DNA of 56,048 nucleotides from Microcystis aeruginosa Ma_SC_T_19800800_S464 (GCA_007095785.1 SFBL01000084.1:1-56048), one strand, 5' to 3'; positions 33,796 through 43,778 are shown, counted from the first letter of the stretch. Translations and numbers: made by a program. The notes: generated by a model from the sequence alone, not told the origin.

Positions 33796-36060
33796 AACAG
33801 GAAGGACAGGACAGGGATTTTTATCCTGTAATTGACTACTTTCATCTCCGCGAAAAGTGTTCCAACGGAAAGGAGCTTTTTTTTCACTCGACATCCATAA
33901 AAGTCTTTTTGCTCGCGTCATCGCTACATATAGAAGTCGGTATTCTTCAGCTTTTTTAAGTTGTCCAGCTTCTAACCAAGCGCTTAAAGGTGGGGGAATA
34001 ATTGGTATGCTGTCGGGGTTTAAATACCGTTGATGAACCGCTGCTCGAATTTGCGCTCTGGCCACTTCTGCAAGGCTAAAATCTCCCAAAAATTTCGCCC
34101 CATTGGGAACCCAAGGTTTACCCGGGATAATATCTTCGTGAAGAAAGGGAATAAAAACATAATCCCAGTCTAAACCCTTGGCTTTGTGCATAGTAATAAT
34201 TGTCAGTTGTCCGGGACGAGTATAACAATCATCGTTATCTTCTTCCACTCCTTCAAAGCGCTCAGAGGCGATAATTTCATTGAGAGTATTAATTGTATTT
34301 TTCAGAGAACTATTACCAGCAGTTTCCTGATAAATACGAGCGTTTAATTTTTGCAACGTGGCTAATTCTGACCCTGAATATTGGAGAGTCATAGCGAAAA
34401 AAGATAGGAGTTGATAATGGGGTAATTCTAATCTAGCTTTTAATAGACTGCAACAATAACGACGGGCAATTTTTTCGTTAGATTTCAGTTCAGGATCGAG
34501 GGGAGTGGGATAAAGAAATTGTTCGGGATAGGTAACTAAAGGATTTAAATCTTGGGCAGTAATTAACCCCCTAAATTGTAGCACTTCTAAGGCCGCTTTG
34601 AGATAATCGGGAGAGTGGGGACGTTCGACAAAAGCTAATAGTTTCAGCATTTCGGCGGGAATTTGAGAAAAGCGATCAATCTCGTTAGCTTCAAAAATTC
34701 TGATTTGATAACTTTTATAAAAATGGGCGAATTTTTGAGCAAAAAAGTGTCCCTGTCGATTTTCTCTAACGAGGATAGCCGCATTATGTTGAGGATTTTC
34801 TTGGAGTAATTTAACTAGACGTTTTTCAATTAATTCTACTGTTTGATAAATGTCATCGGGTTGATAAATTTCTAATCCTTTTCCCTCCTTGATTGGATTA
34901 GGTTGGGGATCTTCAGCACTGACGGGAATAATCGCTTGAACCCGAAAAGGAGCCTCGGTAACTTTATGATTATCTTTCCCCTGTTTCCAATCTCGATCGA
35001 CCCATTGTAACACTAAATTAGCAGCTTCAATAATTTTAGTATTGCTGCGACCTGCTTGGTTCATAGTCGATAAATTGCCTTCGTTTTGACAACTTTCACA
35101 AAACCAATTAAAGTAAACAGGATCTGCGGGGGTAAAGGTAGAATTAATGGCTTGATTGGGATCGCCGACGCGAATTAAATTAGGTGTTTCCCCGTCATTA
35201 TTTTTTGCTAAAATAGTAATTAGTTTTTCTTGGAGAGGACTAGAATCCTGTGCCTCATCTTCAAAAACTCCAAAGACAGATTTTTGCCATTGTCGGCGAA
35301 TTTTTTCTTCCTCTAATACTCGCAAGGCTCCTAAAATCATGTCATCATAATCTATATAGTTTTTCTGACGCATCAGGATTTCATACTGTTGGTACAAACC
35401 ACTAGCCATAGCGAGAATTTGATAATTATCGTCGGTATAGTGGCTTAATTCCCAGACTTGCTGCGGTGATAATCCCGAACTTTTTAGCTCATGAATAGCC
35501 CCATAGGCAAGACTAGGTAAAATTTCGGTTCTCAGCACCGATTGACGGCGTAATCTTTCGGTTTCTTCCCCATCAAATTCTACTCCTTCTAATAACTTTT
35601 GATAACGAATTGGGTCGGCAATTAGCCATTTTTCCACCGAGTTTCTAATAATTCTGTGGCTAGGAGTCGGAATAACTAAGGTAGAAGATTCGAGGTCTAA
35701 TCCCGATAATTCCGGGTGACGACGGGCCAATTGTAGGGCCAGTCCGTGCAGAGTTTGAACGCTGAAACCTTGGGCTGAAAGTTGTAAATCTTGCAAACGT
35801 TGTTTAATTTTAGCTTTAATACTAGCGGCAGCCGAGCGCGTGTAGGTGACAATAATTAACTGTTTTTTAGCATGAAGTTGCTCACGAGCAATAACCATAG
35901 CGGCAGCTACGGCCAAACTGTGGGATTTTCCCGCCCCCGGCACCGCAGAAATCGCCATTTTTCCCCCTTGCCAATCGGCTAATTCCTGTTGTCCGGCTCG
36001 CAGTTGTTGCCGGAGATTTACCAGTAAATTTTCTCGATTAATTACTTTAGTTTCGCTCAT
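33760..36060 (-). CDS. UvrD/Rep-like superfamily I helicase
   Basis: This 766-residue ATP-dependent helicase has Walker A AVPGAGKSHS (39-48), motif Ia (VTYTRSAAASIKAKI), Walker B/motif II VFEDEAQD, motif III region (RVGDPNQAINSTF), motif V MHKAKGLDWDYVF and motif VI LLYVAMTRAKRLL. The DEAQ box differs slightly from the common DExQ of UvrD. It is probably a 3'-5' DNA translocase in repair or replication restart. No AddB or nuclease domain is seen. Confidence 0.88.
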   Translation of the reverse strand: MSETKVINRENLLVNLRQQLRAGQQELADWQGGKMAISAVPGAGKSHSLAVAAAMVIAREQLHAKKQLIIVTYTRSAAASIKAKIKQRLQDLQLSAQGFSVQTLHGLALQLARRHPELSGLDLESSTLVIPTPSHRIIRNSVEKWLIADPIRYQKLLEGVEFDGEETERLRRQSVLRTEILPSLAYGAIHELKSSGLSPQQVWELSHYTDDNYQILAMASGLYQQYEILMRQKNYIDYDDMILGALRVLEEEKIRRQWQKSVFGVFEDEAQDSSPLQEKLITILAKNNDGETPNLIRVGDPNQAINSTFTPADPVYFNWFCESCQNEGNLSTMNQAGRSNTKIIEAANLVLQWVDRDWKQGKDNHKVTEAPFRVQAIIPVSAEDPQPNPIKEGKGLEIYQPDDIYQTVELIEKRLVKLLQENPQHNAAILVRENRQGHFFAQKFAHFYKSYQIRIFEANEIDRFSQIPAEMLKLLAFVERPHSPDYLKAALEVLQFRGLITAQDLNPLVTYPEQFLYPTPLDPELKSNEKIARRYCCSLLKARLELPHYQLLSFFAMTLQYSGSELATLQKLNARIYQETAGNSSLKNTINTLNEIIASERFEGVEEDNDDCYTRPGQLTIITMHKAKGLDWDYVFIPFLHEDIIPGKPWVPNGAKFLGDFSLAEVARAQIRAAVHQRYLNPDSIPIIPPPLSAWLEAGQLKKAEEYRLLYVAMTRAKRLLWMSSEKKAPFRWNTFRGDESSQLQDKNPCPVLPVLINAFPDSFCV

Positions 36061-36123
36061 TATGCCCCGCCAATTTTATTTCTAGTTTAATTGTATTACT
36101 ATTAACACTGTCCATTTAAAACT

Positions 36124-36168
36124 GTAATCTGATAACTGATTACTGATAACTGATCACTGATAACTGAT
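36124..36168. repeat. ACTGATAA-type heptamer array at the tilS stop codon
   Basis: About six CTGATAA/CTGATTA/CTGATCA units run into the end of tilS, and its last codons (ISYQ, stop) are made of the repeat. Confidence 0.85.
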
Positions 36169-37128
36169 ATGTAGCCAATTTTGTTGTACTTCTACCCGAA
36201 TTTTGCCGGTTAAGGAGGAAGTGGCATCGCGATTAACACCAGTAATGAGATTAACCACTGACTCAACTTCGGCAAAATTAGGCGATGAGGGTAAATATTC
36301 AGCTAAAAATAAACGAATCACTCGTCTTTGTATCGCTAGAGGTAGAATTTGTAAAGGGGAGCGATCGAGTCTTTGTTGATCTAGATCAATAACCTGACGA
36401 AAAATATCCCGGGCAATACTATCTAAATAATCGCTTTCTGCTTCCAAAATTTCGGCAGTCTGGGCGAGATGTTTTTCGATTTGGGGATTTAAATTAGTTT
36501 GCAGGTAGGGTAATAATTCCAGACGGATGCGATTGCGAGCATAGCGTAAATTTTCATTAGCTTGATCGTACCAGATCGGTAATTCTCGACTTTGACAAAA
36601 AGCGAAAGTTTCCCCGCGAGTGACATTTAAGAGGGGACGGACTAAAAAAATATCTGGGGTTAAACTTGTCCACCAAGTTAAGGCAGAAAGTCCATCACTA
36701 CCCGCTCCGCGCGTGAGATTATAAAGGAAAGTTTCCGCTCGATCGCTCCTTGTGTGTGCCGTGAGAAGATAATTAAAACCCTCTTCTTGGGCGATTGTTT
36801 GTAAAGCTTGATAACGCCATTGTCTTGCTTTGGCTTCCGTTTCCGCCATGGGGGGTGCGGTGGCAATATAAACAGGTAATTGCCAAATTTCGGCGATTTT
36901 CTGCACATGATCCACTAATCCTCGGTCGTAGGACCAACGGTGATCACAATGAGCGAGCGCTAGTTGCCAACCCCAACGAGAGCGCAAATCCAGCAATAAT
37001 TGACCTAAACAGAGGGAATCCTGACCTCCTGACAATGCCACTAACAGAGACGCATTTTTAGGTAGTAATTGTCCCTTTTTCACCGTGGTTTCCAGACGAG
37101 TATGGAGAGGTGTCCAAAAATTAGCCAA
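36154..37128 (-). CDS. tilS: tRNA(Ile)-lysidine synthase
   Basis: This 324-residue N-type ATP pyrophosphatase has the PP-loop SGGQDS (33-38), AHCDHRW and the LLTAHTRSDRAETFLYNL segment. TilS converts the wobble C34 of tRNA-Ile(CAU) to lysidine so that it reads AUA. The length corresponds to a compact form with NTD and a short CTD. The C-terminal residues come from the heptamer repeat, so the protein end may vary between strains. Confidence 0.92.
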   Translation of the reverse strand: MANFWTPLHTRLETTVKKGQLLPKNASLLVALSGGQDSLCLGQLLLDLRSRWGWQLALAHCDHRWSYDRGLVDHVQKIAEIWQLPVYIATAPPMAETEAKARQWRYQALQTIAQEEGFNYLLTAHTRSDRAETFLYNLTRGAGSDGLSALTWWTSLTPDIFLVRPLLNVTRGETFAFCQSRELPIWYDQANENLRYARNRIRLELLPYLQTNLNPQIEKHLAQTAEILEAESDYLDSIARDIFRQVIDLDQQRLDRSPLQILPLAIQRRVIRLFLAEYLPSSPNFAEVESVVNLITGVNRDATSSLTGKIRVEVQQNWLHISYQ

Positions 37129-37216
37129 AATTTTTAGATTTATTTACTTGACAAATGACAGATAACCAGAAAAGGAGAAGGGAATTATGAATTATGAATT
37201 ATGAATTGGGAAGTAT

Positions 37217-37378
37217 TTTCAGTGAACAGTAATCAGTGAACAGTAATCAGTGAAAAGAAATTAGCGAAGTTTTCACCTAACACTGTCCACTTAAAACTAT
37301 AATCTGATAACTGATAACTGATAACTGATAACTGATAACTGATAACTGATAACTGATAACTGATAACTGATAACTGAT
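37217..37378. repeat. AGTGAACAGTAATC units then CTGATAA heptamers beside hemF
   Basis: Two or three 14-nt AGTGAACAGTAATC units are followed after about 50 nt by eleven CTGATAA heptamers (37302-37378), ending at the hemF stop codon. There is no gene in 37129-37378. Confidence 0.9.
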
Positions 37379-38401
37379 TTAACCTTGCCAATTAACCCAA
37401 TCTTGGGGTTTTAGGAAGACATCATAGAGTTTTGCTTCTGGGGTGTTTGGTGCGGGTTGATAACAGTATTCCCAACGGACTAAAGGAGGTAAAGACATCA
37501 AAATTGACTCGGTACGACCGTTAGTTTGCAGCCCAAAAATTGTGCCACGATCATAAACTAAATTAAATTCTACATAACGACCGCGACGATAGAGTTGAAA
37601 CTGACGTTCTCTGTCACCGTATTCCGTCGAGCGCCGTTTCTGGACAATGGGAACATAAGCGGGTAGAAAAGCTCGGCCACAGTCATTAATGAAACTAAAA
37701 ATTTCTTCCCAGTTGCGGGGTTGTTGGGGAGATAATTTTTCTGAATAGATAGCGGCATCACTTTCGGCAAAGGGACCCCGATAGAGAGGGTCTAAACCGT
37801 CTTGGTAATCAAAGAAAATACCGCCGATACCTCTGGCTTCCTGACGATGATTGAGATAAAAATATTCATCACACCAGCGTTTAAAAACGGGATAATATTC
37901 GGGATGATGTTGGTCGCAAACCTGTTTAAAAGTGCGGTGAAAATGACTAGCATCTTCTTCAAAAGCATAGTAGGGAGTTAAATCGGCCCCACCGCCAAAC
38001 CACCAAACTGGACCTGCTTCAAAATAGCGATAATTGAGGTGAACCGTGGGAATATAAGGATTGCGAGGATGTAAAACCATCGAGGTTCCCGTGGCGTAAA
38101 ATTGATGACCGGCAGCCTCAGGCCGTTGTTTGGCAATGCTAGGAGGTAATTCTTTCCCCCAAACTTCCGAAAAATTCACCCCTGCTTGTTCAAAAATTGC
38201 CCCTTCCCGCAAAACTCGCGAACGTCCGCCGCCACCTTCGGGCCGTTGCCAACTATCTTCGATAAATTTTGCTTGTCCATCCACTTCTTCTAATCCCCGA
38301 CAAATTTCATCCTGTAGGGATTTCATAAATTCACTGACGCGGCTACGGCTGTCACTGGCGGGTAAATTGGTAAGGGTGGGGGTTGTGGTGAATGCAGTCA
38401 T
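37379..38401 (-). CDS. hemF: Oxygen-dependent coproporphyrinogen III oxidase
   Basis: This 340-residue enzyme makes protoporphyrinogen IX from coproporphyrinogen III with O2. It shows the HemF signature region ([26 protein letters not shown]), [21 protein letters not shown], and [19 protein letters not shown] with SILMSLPP. I chose the ATG at 38401 over a TTG two codons upstream. The product feeds haem, chlorophyll and bilin synthesis and so connects with pcyA in this window. Confidence 0.95.
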   Translation of the reverse strand: MTAFTTTPTLTNLPASDSRSRVSEFMKSLQDEICRGLEEVDGQAKFIEDSWQRPEGGGGRSRVLREGAIFEQAGVNFSEVWGKELPPSIAKQRPEAAGHQFYATGTSMVLHPRNPYIPTVHLNYRYFEAGPVWWFGGGADLTPYYAFEEDASHFHRTFKQVCDQHHPEYYPVFKRWCDEYFYLNHRQEARGIGGIFFDYQDGLDPLYRGPFAESDAAIYSEKLSPQQPRNWEEIFSFINDCGRAFLPAYVPIVQKRRSTEYGDRERQFQLYRRGRYVEFNLVYDRGTIFGLQTNGRTESILMSLPPLVRWEYCYQPAPNTPEAKLYDVFLKPQDWVNWQG

Positions 38402-38500
38402 ACTCAAGGATCAAAGTTGATAACTCAGTGATTATATTACTACTGGGTGATGAAATGGCCGATCTTCGATACTTAACTTAACATTTAGACGGATTGGGAG

Positions 38501-38592
38501 CAGGGAGTGGGGTGTGGGGTGTGACCCCCCCAACCCCCCCGACATCGGGGGGAGGCAGGTGGGGTGTAGGGTGTAGGGTGTAGGGAAGGAAA
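38501..38592. repeat. G/C-homopolymer-rich intergenic tract with a hairpin
   Basis: GGGGTGT units flank a hairpin core CCCCCCGA/TCGGGGGG (around 38535-38552), followed by GTAGGGT units. The short frames through it code for Pro/Gly/His-rich nonsense. No gene is present in 38402-38674. Confidence 0.7.
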
Positions 38593-38674
38593 CCTCTTTC
38601 ATCTGTGGTGGTGAAAATTTTTTCATCGGGACTGACTCCTGAATACTGAATCCTGAATTTCGCCCGAATTAGTC

Positions 38675-39463
38675 TCAATCAGGTTTTTTTAAGAGTTTTG
38701 CGCCACAGTTTTTACAAAAATTGGCATCCATATCGTGACGGGGTAGGCCACAATCTGGACAAGGATAATCAGTTTGAGTACCAGATTTTAATAGTTGTTT
38801 AGTCAGATCGCTAATTTGTAAGGGAATTAACAAAACTCCCGTTAAAATCATTAGAACTGTCACCATTTTGCCCCCATCAGAAAGGGGAGTCACATCCCCA
38901 AATCCCACGGTAGTCATAGTGACAACGGCAAAGTAAAAAGCATCAAAAAATGTCCGATAAACTTGGGGATTAATTGGGTGTTCGATCTGATAAATTAAAC
39001 CTGCATAGACAAAAATAATCGAGAATAGAGTTAGTAATATGCGAGTAAATACTATCTGATCGGAAGTTTTAATTTGAAAAATAGAAAGATCGGAACCAAA
39101 AAAACGAATCACTCGCAAAATTCTAAACCAGCGAAAAATTCTAAAAAACCTAATATCAAAAAAACCAAAAAATAGAGGCAGGATTGATAATAAATCTAGG
39201 ATGGAAAAAATGTTAAAAACAAAGCCTAGTTTTGATTCCGCACACCAAAACCGAATTAAATACTCTAGGGAAAATAAGCTTAAAATTCCCCAATCAAGCT
39301 GACGTAACCACATTTGCCAAGTGGCGGATAAGGGATAGGTTTGAGCCACATAAATCCCCAACGAGAGTAAAATTAATGCTAGGATAAGCAGATTTACCGT
39401 CAGTCCGATCGCCGTGGTGACATCCTCTAAATAAAAAGCTATCTTGGCACGAAAAGAGAGCAT
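38675..39463 (-). CDS. Voltage-gated-type K+ channel with C-terminal zinc ribbon
   Basis: This 262-residue six-span channel has an arginine-rich S4-like segment (FFRIFRWFRILRVIRFF), a pore helix with selectivity filter TTVGFGD, and S6. After S6 comes a short zinc ribbon (CPDCG, 8 residues, FCKNCG). I chose the ATG at 39463 because the longer frame runs into heptamer repeats and nadK. It is probably a tetrameric potassium channel; the zinc ribbon may be a cytoplasmic regulatory cap (inference). Confidence 0.85.
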   Translation of the reverse strand: MLSFRAKIAFYLEDVTTAIGLTVNLLILALILLSLGIYVAQTYPLSATWQMWLRQLDWGILSLFSLEYLIRFWCAESKLGFVFNIFSILDLLSILPLFFGFFDIRFFRIFRWFRILRVIRFFGSDLSIFQIKTSDQIVFTRILLTLFSIIFVYAGLIYQIEHPINPQVYRTFFDAFYFAVVTMTTVGFGDVTPLSDGGKMVTVLMILTGVLLIPLQISDLTKQLLKSGTQTDYPCPDCGLPRHDMDANFCKNCGAKLLKKPD

Positions 39464-39515
39464 AAATTCAGCTATCAGTAAACAGTAACTAGCAATCAAT
39501 GAACTGAAAGCTCGC

Positions 39516-39542
39516 ATCTGATAACTGATAACTGATAACTGA
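39516..39542. repeat. CTGATAA heptamers at the nadK stop codon
   Basis: Three or four heptamers lie directly after the nadK stop (on the minus strand). Confidence 0.8.
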
Positions 39543-40460
39543 TTAAGGTAATTCCACCGAAGTTGGTTTAGCAATATGAGGCAAACCCCAACCCAATTTT
39601 TCCCGGAGGATGCGGAAGAATTCCGTCGATTGCAGACGAATAAAATGGACTTGGTGGGGCGATTTCTGCACATTAATTCGATCTTCTGGCAAGATATAAG
39701 AACCGCCATTACCGTCCACTACCATCACCATCCGATTAGCAGTTGCTGGGAAAATATTTACAGTTTCCTTGTCAGAAAATACCAAGGATCTCGAAGCTAA
39801 AGAATGGGGACAAATGGGAGCTAATTGTAATACCGGCACATCGGGAGTTATTACCGGGCCACCGGCGCTGAGAGCATAGGCAGTAGAACCAGTAGGAGTG
39901 GAGAGAATAACCCCATCGGCAGCGATATCGACAGGTGCGTGTTCACCAATTTGAATCTCAAAATGACACATACTGGTGAGGGGTTCCCGGTGGACGACCA
40001 CCTCATTGAGAGAAAGTGCCTCCCAGAGGAGGGTATCTTCGCGAAACAGTCGCACCGTGATCATCGAGCGATTTTCGATGGTGTATTTCCCCTCTAGAAC
40101 CTGCTCTAAGGCGGGTTCAAGCTGATTTAGGTAAATTTCGGTCAAAAAGCCCATGTGTCCCGTATTGACCGTTAACAGGGGCAAATTAAGGGTGGCCAAC
40201 TGCCGGGCTGCCGATAGGACTGTACCATCGCCCCCCAGCACGATCGCAAAACTTAAATCTTGCTCGAAGTGGGGGGGGACTAACTGATCGATCGGGGTAA
40301 AACAAACCGGACGAGAGGGTTTAGAATGGCCTAGCAGACCACCGCTGCCGGTAGCCATAAACACCTGGCAACCTAGGGAAAGTAGCTGATCTTGTATCTG
40401 ATGGGCTGTTTTACAAGCGATAGGCTTAATATCGTTGTAAATAATGCCGATTTTGGGCAT
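39543..40460 (-). CDS. nadK: NAD kinase
   Basis: This 305-residue enzyme phosphorylates NAD to NADP. It has the GGDGT motif ([15 protein letters not shown]), the LNE..VHR segment and the Gly-rich [14 protein letters not shown] loop. I chose the ATG at 40460 ([10 protein letters not shown]) over the TTG two codons earlier. Its stop is followed directly by heptamer repeats. It lies 23 nt downstream of ycf39 on the same strand, and the two probably share a transcript. Confidence 0.94.
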   Translation of the reverse strand: MPKIGIIYNDIKPIACKTAHQIQDQLLSLGCQVFMATGSGGLLGHSKPSRPVCFTPIDQLVPPHFEQDLSFAIVLGGDGTVLSAARQLATLNLPLLTVNTGHMGFLTEIYLNQLEPALEQVLEGKYTIENRSMITVRLFREDTLLWEALSLNEVVVHREPLTSMCHFEIQIGEHAPVDIAADGVILSTPTGSTAYALSAGGPVITPDVPVLQLAPICPHSLASRSLVFSDKETVNIFPATANRMVMVVDGNGGSYILPEDRINVQKSPHQVHFIRLQSTEFFRILREKLGWGLPHIAKPTSVELP

Positions 40461-40483
40461 TGACAAATTTTCCTACTGCTGAA

Positions 40484-41461
40484 TCACGCTTTCTTTTTGA
40501 AAGGAGTTTTCTTCTTCTTCTGAGCTTTTTGTTTCTCGAAGTCGATTTCCTTGAGCTTCTTGAGAATGCGGCTAAAGTATTCTTGTAAATAGGATTCTAA
40601 AGTAGTTGTTTGATTCGGATCAAGGCCAAATACTTGATAAACTTCTGCCATGGGGGCATCAAGGGCTTGATCACTAGCGAGAACTTCCGCAAAAGCTAGT
40701 CGGTCAGATATATTATAGGTCCATTGGAAACAACGGCTTATTCCTCGCATAAAACGCAGTAATCCCATGGGTAAACGCCAAATTTTCCCCTCTTTACCCG
40801 ATAGGCGTTCGCAAACTTCGATAATTTCTTCAGCTTTCCAAGCTTTGCTGCCGACCACGGGATAGGACTGACCGACGGTTTCGGGGACTTCTAAAGCACG
40901 AACGGCAAATTTAGCGATATCTTGGGTGTCCATGTAGGCGATCGCTGTACTTTCCCCCGTGATCCAGACGGTTTGATTATCTAACATCGGGATGGCGTAT
41001 TGACCGATTAAACCCTGCATAAAGCCACAGGGACGGAGAATTGTATATTTTAAACCCGATTCTGCTAGAAATTTCTCGGTACAGCGTTTTATCTCCATCA
41101 AAGGCACGTTGGGATATTTTTCGGCATTGAGGATCGAAAAGAAAATAAAGCGATCTACCCCGGCGGTTTTAGCCGCTTGAATCAGATTAACTTTACCATC
41201 CCAATCCACCTGTTTAATGCTGGCTGAGTCCGTCGCCCGGGCTGTAGCGGCATCGATCACCGCGTCCATTCCCTCTAAAGCAGCAATAATGGTATTTTTA
41301 TCCCGCAGGGTTCCCCCGACTAATTCCGCGCCCCATTCCTTCAAAAAAGCCGCTTTTCTCTGACTGCGTACCAAACAACGCACTTGATGTCCCTGATCGA
41401 TGGCATGACGCACGATCTGTCGCCCTAGGGTTCCCGTCGCACCGACAACTAATACTTTCAT
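40484..41461 (-). CDS. ycf39: Photosystem II assembly factor Ycf39 (atypical SDR)
   Basis: This 325-residue Rossmann protein starts MKVLVVGATGTLGRQIVRHA (NAD(P)-binding Gly-rich loop) and contains GGTLRDKNTI, DAATARATDSASIKQVDW and LESYLQEYFSRILKKLKE, matching Ycf39/HCF244. Ycf39 acts with the chlorophyll-binding Hlip proteins in early D1/PSII reaction-centre assembly. The tail is a Lys-rich extension (KKKKTPFKKKA). Directly upstream of nadK. Confidence 0.92.
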   Translation of the reverse strand: MKVLVVGATGTLGRQIVRHAIDQGHQVRCLVRSQRKAAFLKEWGAELVGGTLRDKNTIIAALEGMDAVIDAATARATDSASIKQVDWDGKVNLIQAAKTAGVDRFIFFSILNAEKYPNVPLMEIKRCTEKFLAESGLKYTILRPCGFMQGLIGQYAIPMLDNQTVWITGESTAIAYMDTQDIAKFAVRALEVPETVGQSYPVVGSKAWKAEEIIEVCERLSGKEGKIWRLPMGLLRFMRGISRCFQWTYNISDRLAFAEVLASDQALDAPMAEVYQVFGLDPNQTTTLESYLQEYFSRILKKLKEIDFEKQKAQKKKKTPFKKKA

Positions 41462-41526
41462 CTATAATTAATTTTTTGTTACATTTGTTAACACTTCTCT
41501 AAGATACTATCAAAAAAGTGGATCAT

Positions 41527-42414
41527 TTACGGATAGAAAAATTCTAAGATTCCCCGATCCCCGTCCAGTTCTACCATTGTTCCCACTGGTAAAGCGGCAT
41601 TATCGCCATCATGACCGAAAGGTAACTCAGCAATAACCGCAATGCCTAAATCGCCCAAACGCTCTTTTAAGACTTCCTCCACGGTTTGACTATCACTACC
41701 GGGAGCTGCCAGACAACGGCTAAAACGACCGAGAGCAATGGCTTTAATTTGGGAGAAAATGCCCAGCATTCGCCACTGAGTTAACATTCGATCGATCCGG
41801 TAGGGGGCCTCGGTTACGTCCTCTAGGGCTAAAATTACCCCCTCTAGGGTGGGTTGAACCGAGGTTCCGAGGAGATGGGTGGCTACGGTTAAATTAGCTG
41901 GTAATAAGCGTCCCCGCACTTTGCCCCCACCCCAACCTTGACCGATAAGAGGGGCTAAAGGACGACCTTCCAGAAGAGAAAAGAGGCGATCAATTGATTG
42001 GGGACTTTCTTGGGCTAAGGTGGTTAAAACTGGCCCGTGAACGCTACAAATGCCCTGTTTCGCTAAACTCCATAAAATCCCCGTCACGTCGGAAAAACCG
42101 ATTAACCATTTCGGGTTAGTTTTTGCCCATGTCCAATTTTCCAAGAGGCGAGCGCTACCGTAACCCCCCCTAGCGCAGAGAATTGCTTGACAATCGTCAT
42201 CTTGCCATGTTTGGGCTAAAGCTTGACGACGTTGCTCGTCGCTACCGGCGAGATAACCGAGACGATTAGCCCAATTATCGCTCAATTCCACTTGATAACC
42301 CCTTGATCGCCAGATTTCTACGCCTTTTTCGAGGGCGGCTAATTCCTTGACGGCTCCACTGGTGGCCACCAGAGAAACTTTAGCACCGGGTTGCAGAAAC
42401 GATGGGATGATCAT
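41527..42414 (-). CDS. ldcA: LD-carboxypeptidase (peptidase S66)
   Basis: This 295-residue peptidase has the S66 catalytic triad: Ser108 (GFSDVT), Glu198 (LEDVTE) and His268 (PFGHDGD). It removes the terminal D-Ala from tetrapeptides of murein during peptidoglycan recycling. Length is normal for LdcA, although microcin-resistance MccF-type enzymes share the fold. The symbol is tentative. Confidence 0.85.
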   Translation of the reverse strand: MIIPSFLQPGAKVSLVATSGAVKELAALEKGVEIWRSRGYQVELSDNWANRLGYLAGSDEQRRQALAQTWQDDDCQAILCARGGYGSARLLENWTWAKTNPKWLIGFSDVTGILWSLAKQGICSVHGPVLTTLAQESPQSIDRLFSLLEGRPLAPLIGQGWGGGKVRGRLLPANLTVATHLLGTSVQPTLEGVILALEDVTEAPYRIDRMLTQWRMLGIFSQIKAIALGRFSRCLAAPGSDSQTVEEVLKERLGDLGIAVIAELPFGHDGDNAALPVGTMVELDGDRGILEFFYP

Positions 42415-42454
42415 AGGCGGATTAAGCTGAAATTACAGGCAATTTTGTGGCAGT

Positions 42455-43291
42455 ATGAAAACTGACAGCATATTCTATCGAATGTTTCTCGATTTTCCCG
42501 ATTCGTTCTTTGAATTAATCGAACGACCCGATGCTAGGGTTAGCAATTATCGATTTACTTCCCAAGAAGTCAAACAACTAGCTTTTCGATTAGATGGTTT
42601 ATTTTTGCCGCTCGATAATCTAGAAAATTTGCCTTTTTATCTGGTAGAAGTGCAGTTTCAAAAGGATGAAGACCTATATTATCGATTATTTTCGGAACTT
42701 TTCTTGTATCTTAGACAGTATAAACCTTTGTCACCTTGGCAGATAGTTGTTATTTATCCTAGCCGAGAAATTGAGCGAGAACATCCCCAGCAATTTGCAG
42801 ATTTGTTATCCTTGGCCAGGATTAAAAGAATCTATCTGGATGAATTGGCAAATGACGAGACTCCTTCCTTAGCGATCGCTTTGATCAAATTGGTTACGCA
42901 AAGTGAGAGTCAAGCTGTTAATTCTGCTAAGATTTTAATTAAACAGGCTCAAAGAGAAGTGAGCGATCGCTTAGTGCAGAGAAATGTCATTGATTTAATC
43001 GAAACGATAATCATTTATAAGTTACCCCAAAAAAGTCGAGAGGAAATTGAAGCTATGTTGGAACTACAAGACCTAAAACAAACTCGTTTCTATCAAGAAG
43101 CTTTTGGAGATGGAATTGAACAGGGAATTGAACAGGGAATTGAACAGGGAATTGAACAGGGAATCAACTTGCAAAAATTGAAAACAATTCCGCTACTACA
43201 AGACCTCGGTTTAACCCCACAACAAATCTCGGAACGTTTAGACTTGACTCTGGAAACAGTGCTTAACTATTTGGCACAACAGCAACAATAA
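42455..43291 (+). CDS. Rpn/DUF2887-type PD-(D/E)XK nuclease-like protein
   Basis: This 278-residue protein has the nuclease-fold core motif pair LDGLF (Asp47) and LVEVQFQ (Glu65, Gln67). Such transposase-like Rpn proteins are multi-copy in cyanobacteria. Near the C-terminus there are four IEQG repeats from a 12-nt tandem (GGAATTGAACAG). The last third is duplicated directly downstream. The activity is probably DNA cleavage promoting recombination (family knowledge). Confidence 0.8.
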   Translation: MKTDSIFYRMFLDFPDSFFELIERPDARVSNYRFTSQEVKQLAFRLDGLFLPLDNLENLPFYLVEVQFQKDEDLYYRLFSELFLYLRQYKPLSPWQIVVIYPSREIEREHPQQFADLLSLARIKRIYLDELANDETPSLAIALIKLVTQSESQAVNSAKILIKQAQREVSDRLVQRNVIDLIETIIIYKLPQKSREEIEAMLELQDLKQTRFYQEAFGDGIEQGIEQGIEQGIEQGINLQKLKTIPLLQDLGLTPQQISERLDLTLETVLNYLAQQQQ

Positions 43292-43325
43292 TCAAACCTG
43301 TTTTAACAGTCTAGAAAAACAGTAA

Positions 43326-43593
43326 TCGAGAGGAAATTGAAGCTATGTTGGAACTACAAGACCTAAAACAAACTCGTTTCTATCAAGAAGCTTTTGGAGA
43401 TGGTATTGAACAGGGAATTGAACAGGGAATTGAACAGGGAATAAACTTGCAAAAACTAAAAACAATTCCTCTACTGCAAGACCTCGGTTTAACCCCGCAA
43501 CAAATCTCGGAACGTTTAGACTTGACTCTGGAAACAGTGCTTAACTATTTGGCACAACAGCAACAATAATCAATCCTGTTTAAACAGTCTATA
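43326..43593 (+). pseudogene. Direct duplicate of the 3' end of the Rpn-type gene
   Basis: From TCGAGAGGAAATTG this segment repeats 43036 onward at a 290-bp offset, with few substitutions and one fewer 12-nt IEQG unit. It keeps an open frame of 74 codons (ATG at 43345) covering the C-terminal helix region only. There is no promoter or nuclease core, so it is probably a non-functional tandem duplication. Confidence 0.85.
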
Positions 43594-43667
43594 AAAGCAA
43601 TAATTGCTAAGTAGTGGATAAATGGATAGTAGCTAATTGTGACCTTTAAGCTATCAGCAATGACTCG

Positions 43668-43778
43668 ATGAATAACGACTTATTGACGTTTCTCTTTTGT
43701 ATTGCTCTTCTCACTCTCTATCTAGTTTTTTCAGCTTTAACCGAGATGGGAACAAAATGGCCTTGGACAAAAAAATAG
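43668..43778 (+). CDS. 36-residue single-span membrane peptide
   Basis: MNNDLLTFLFCIALLTLYLV is followed by FSALTEMGTKWPWTKK. It has one hydrophobic helix and a positively charged end. There is no strong ribosome site, so confidence is low. It lies 75 nt before another small membrane gene, and the two could form a unit. Confidence 0.4.
   Translation: MNNDLLTFLFCIALLTLYLVFSALTEMGTKWPWTKK

Noticed and set aside
38432-38678. Two overlapping minus-strand frames of 64-66 residues
   Set aside because: They translate GGGGTGT/CCCC low-complexity DNA into Pro/Gly/His-rich sequence without family features.
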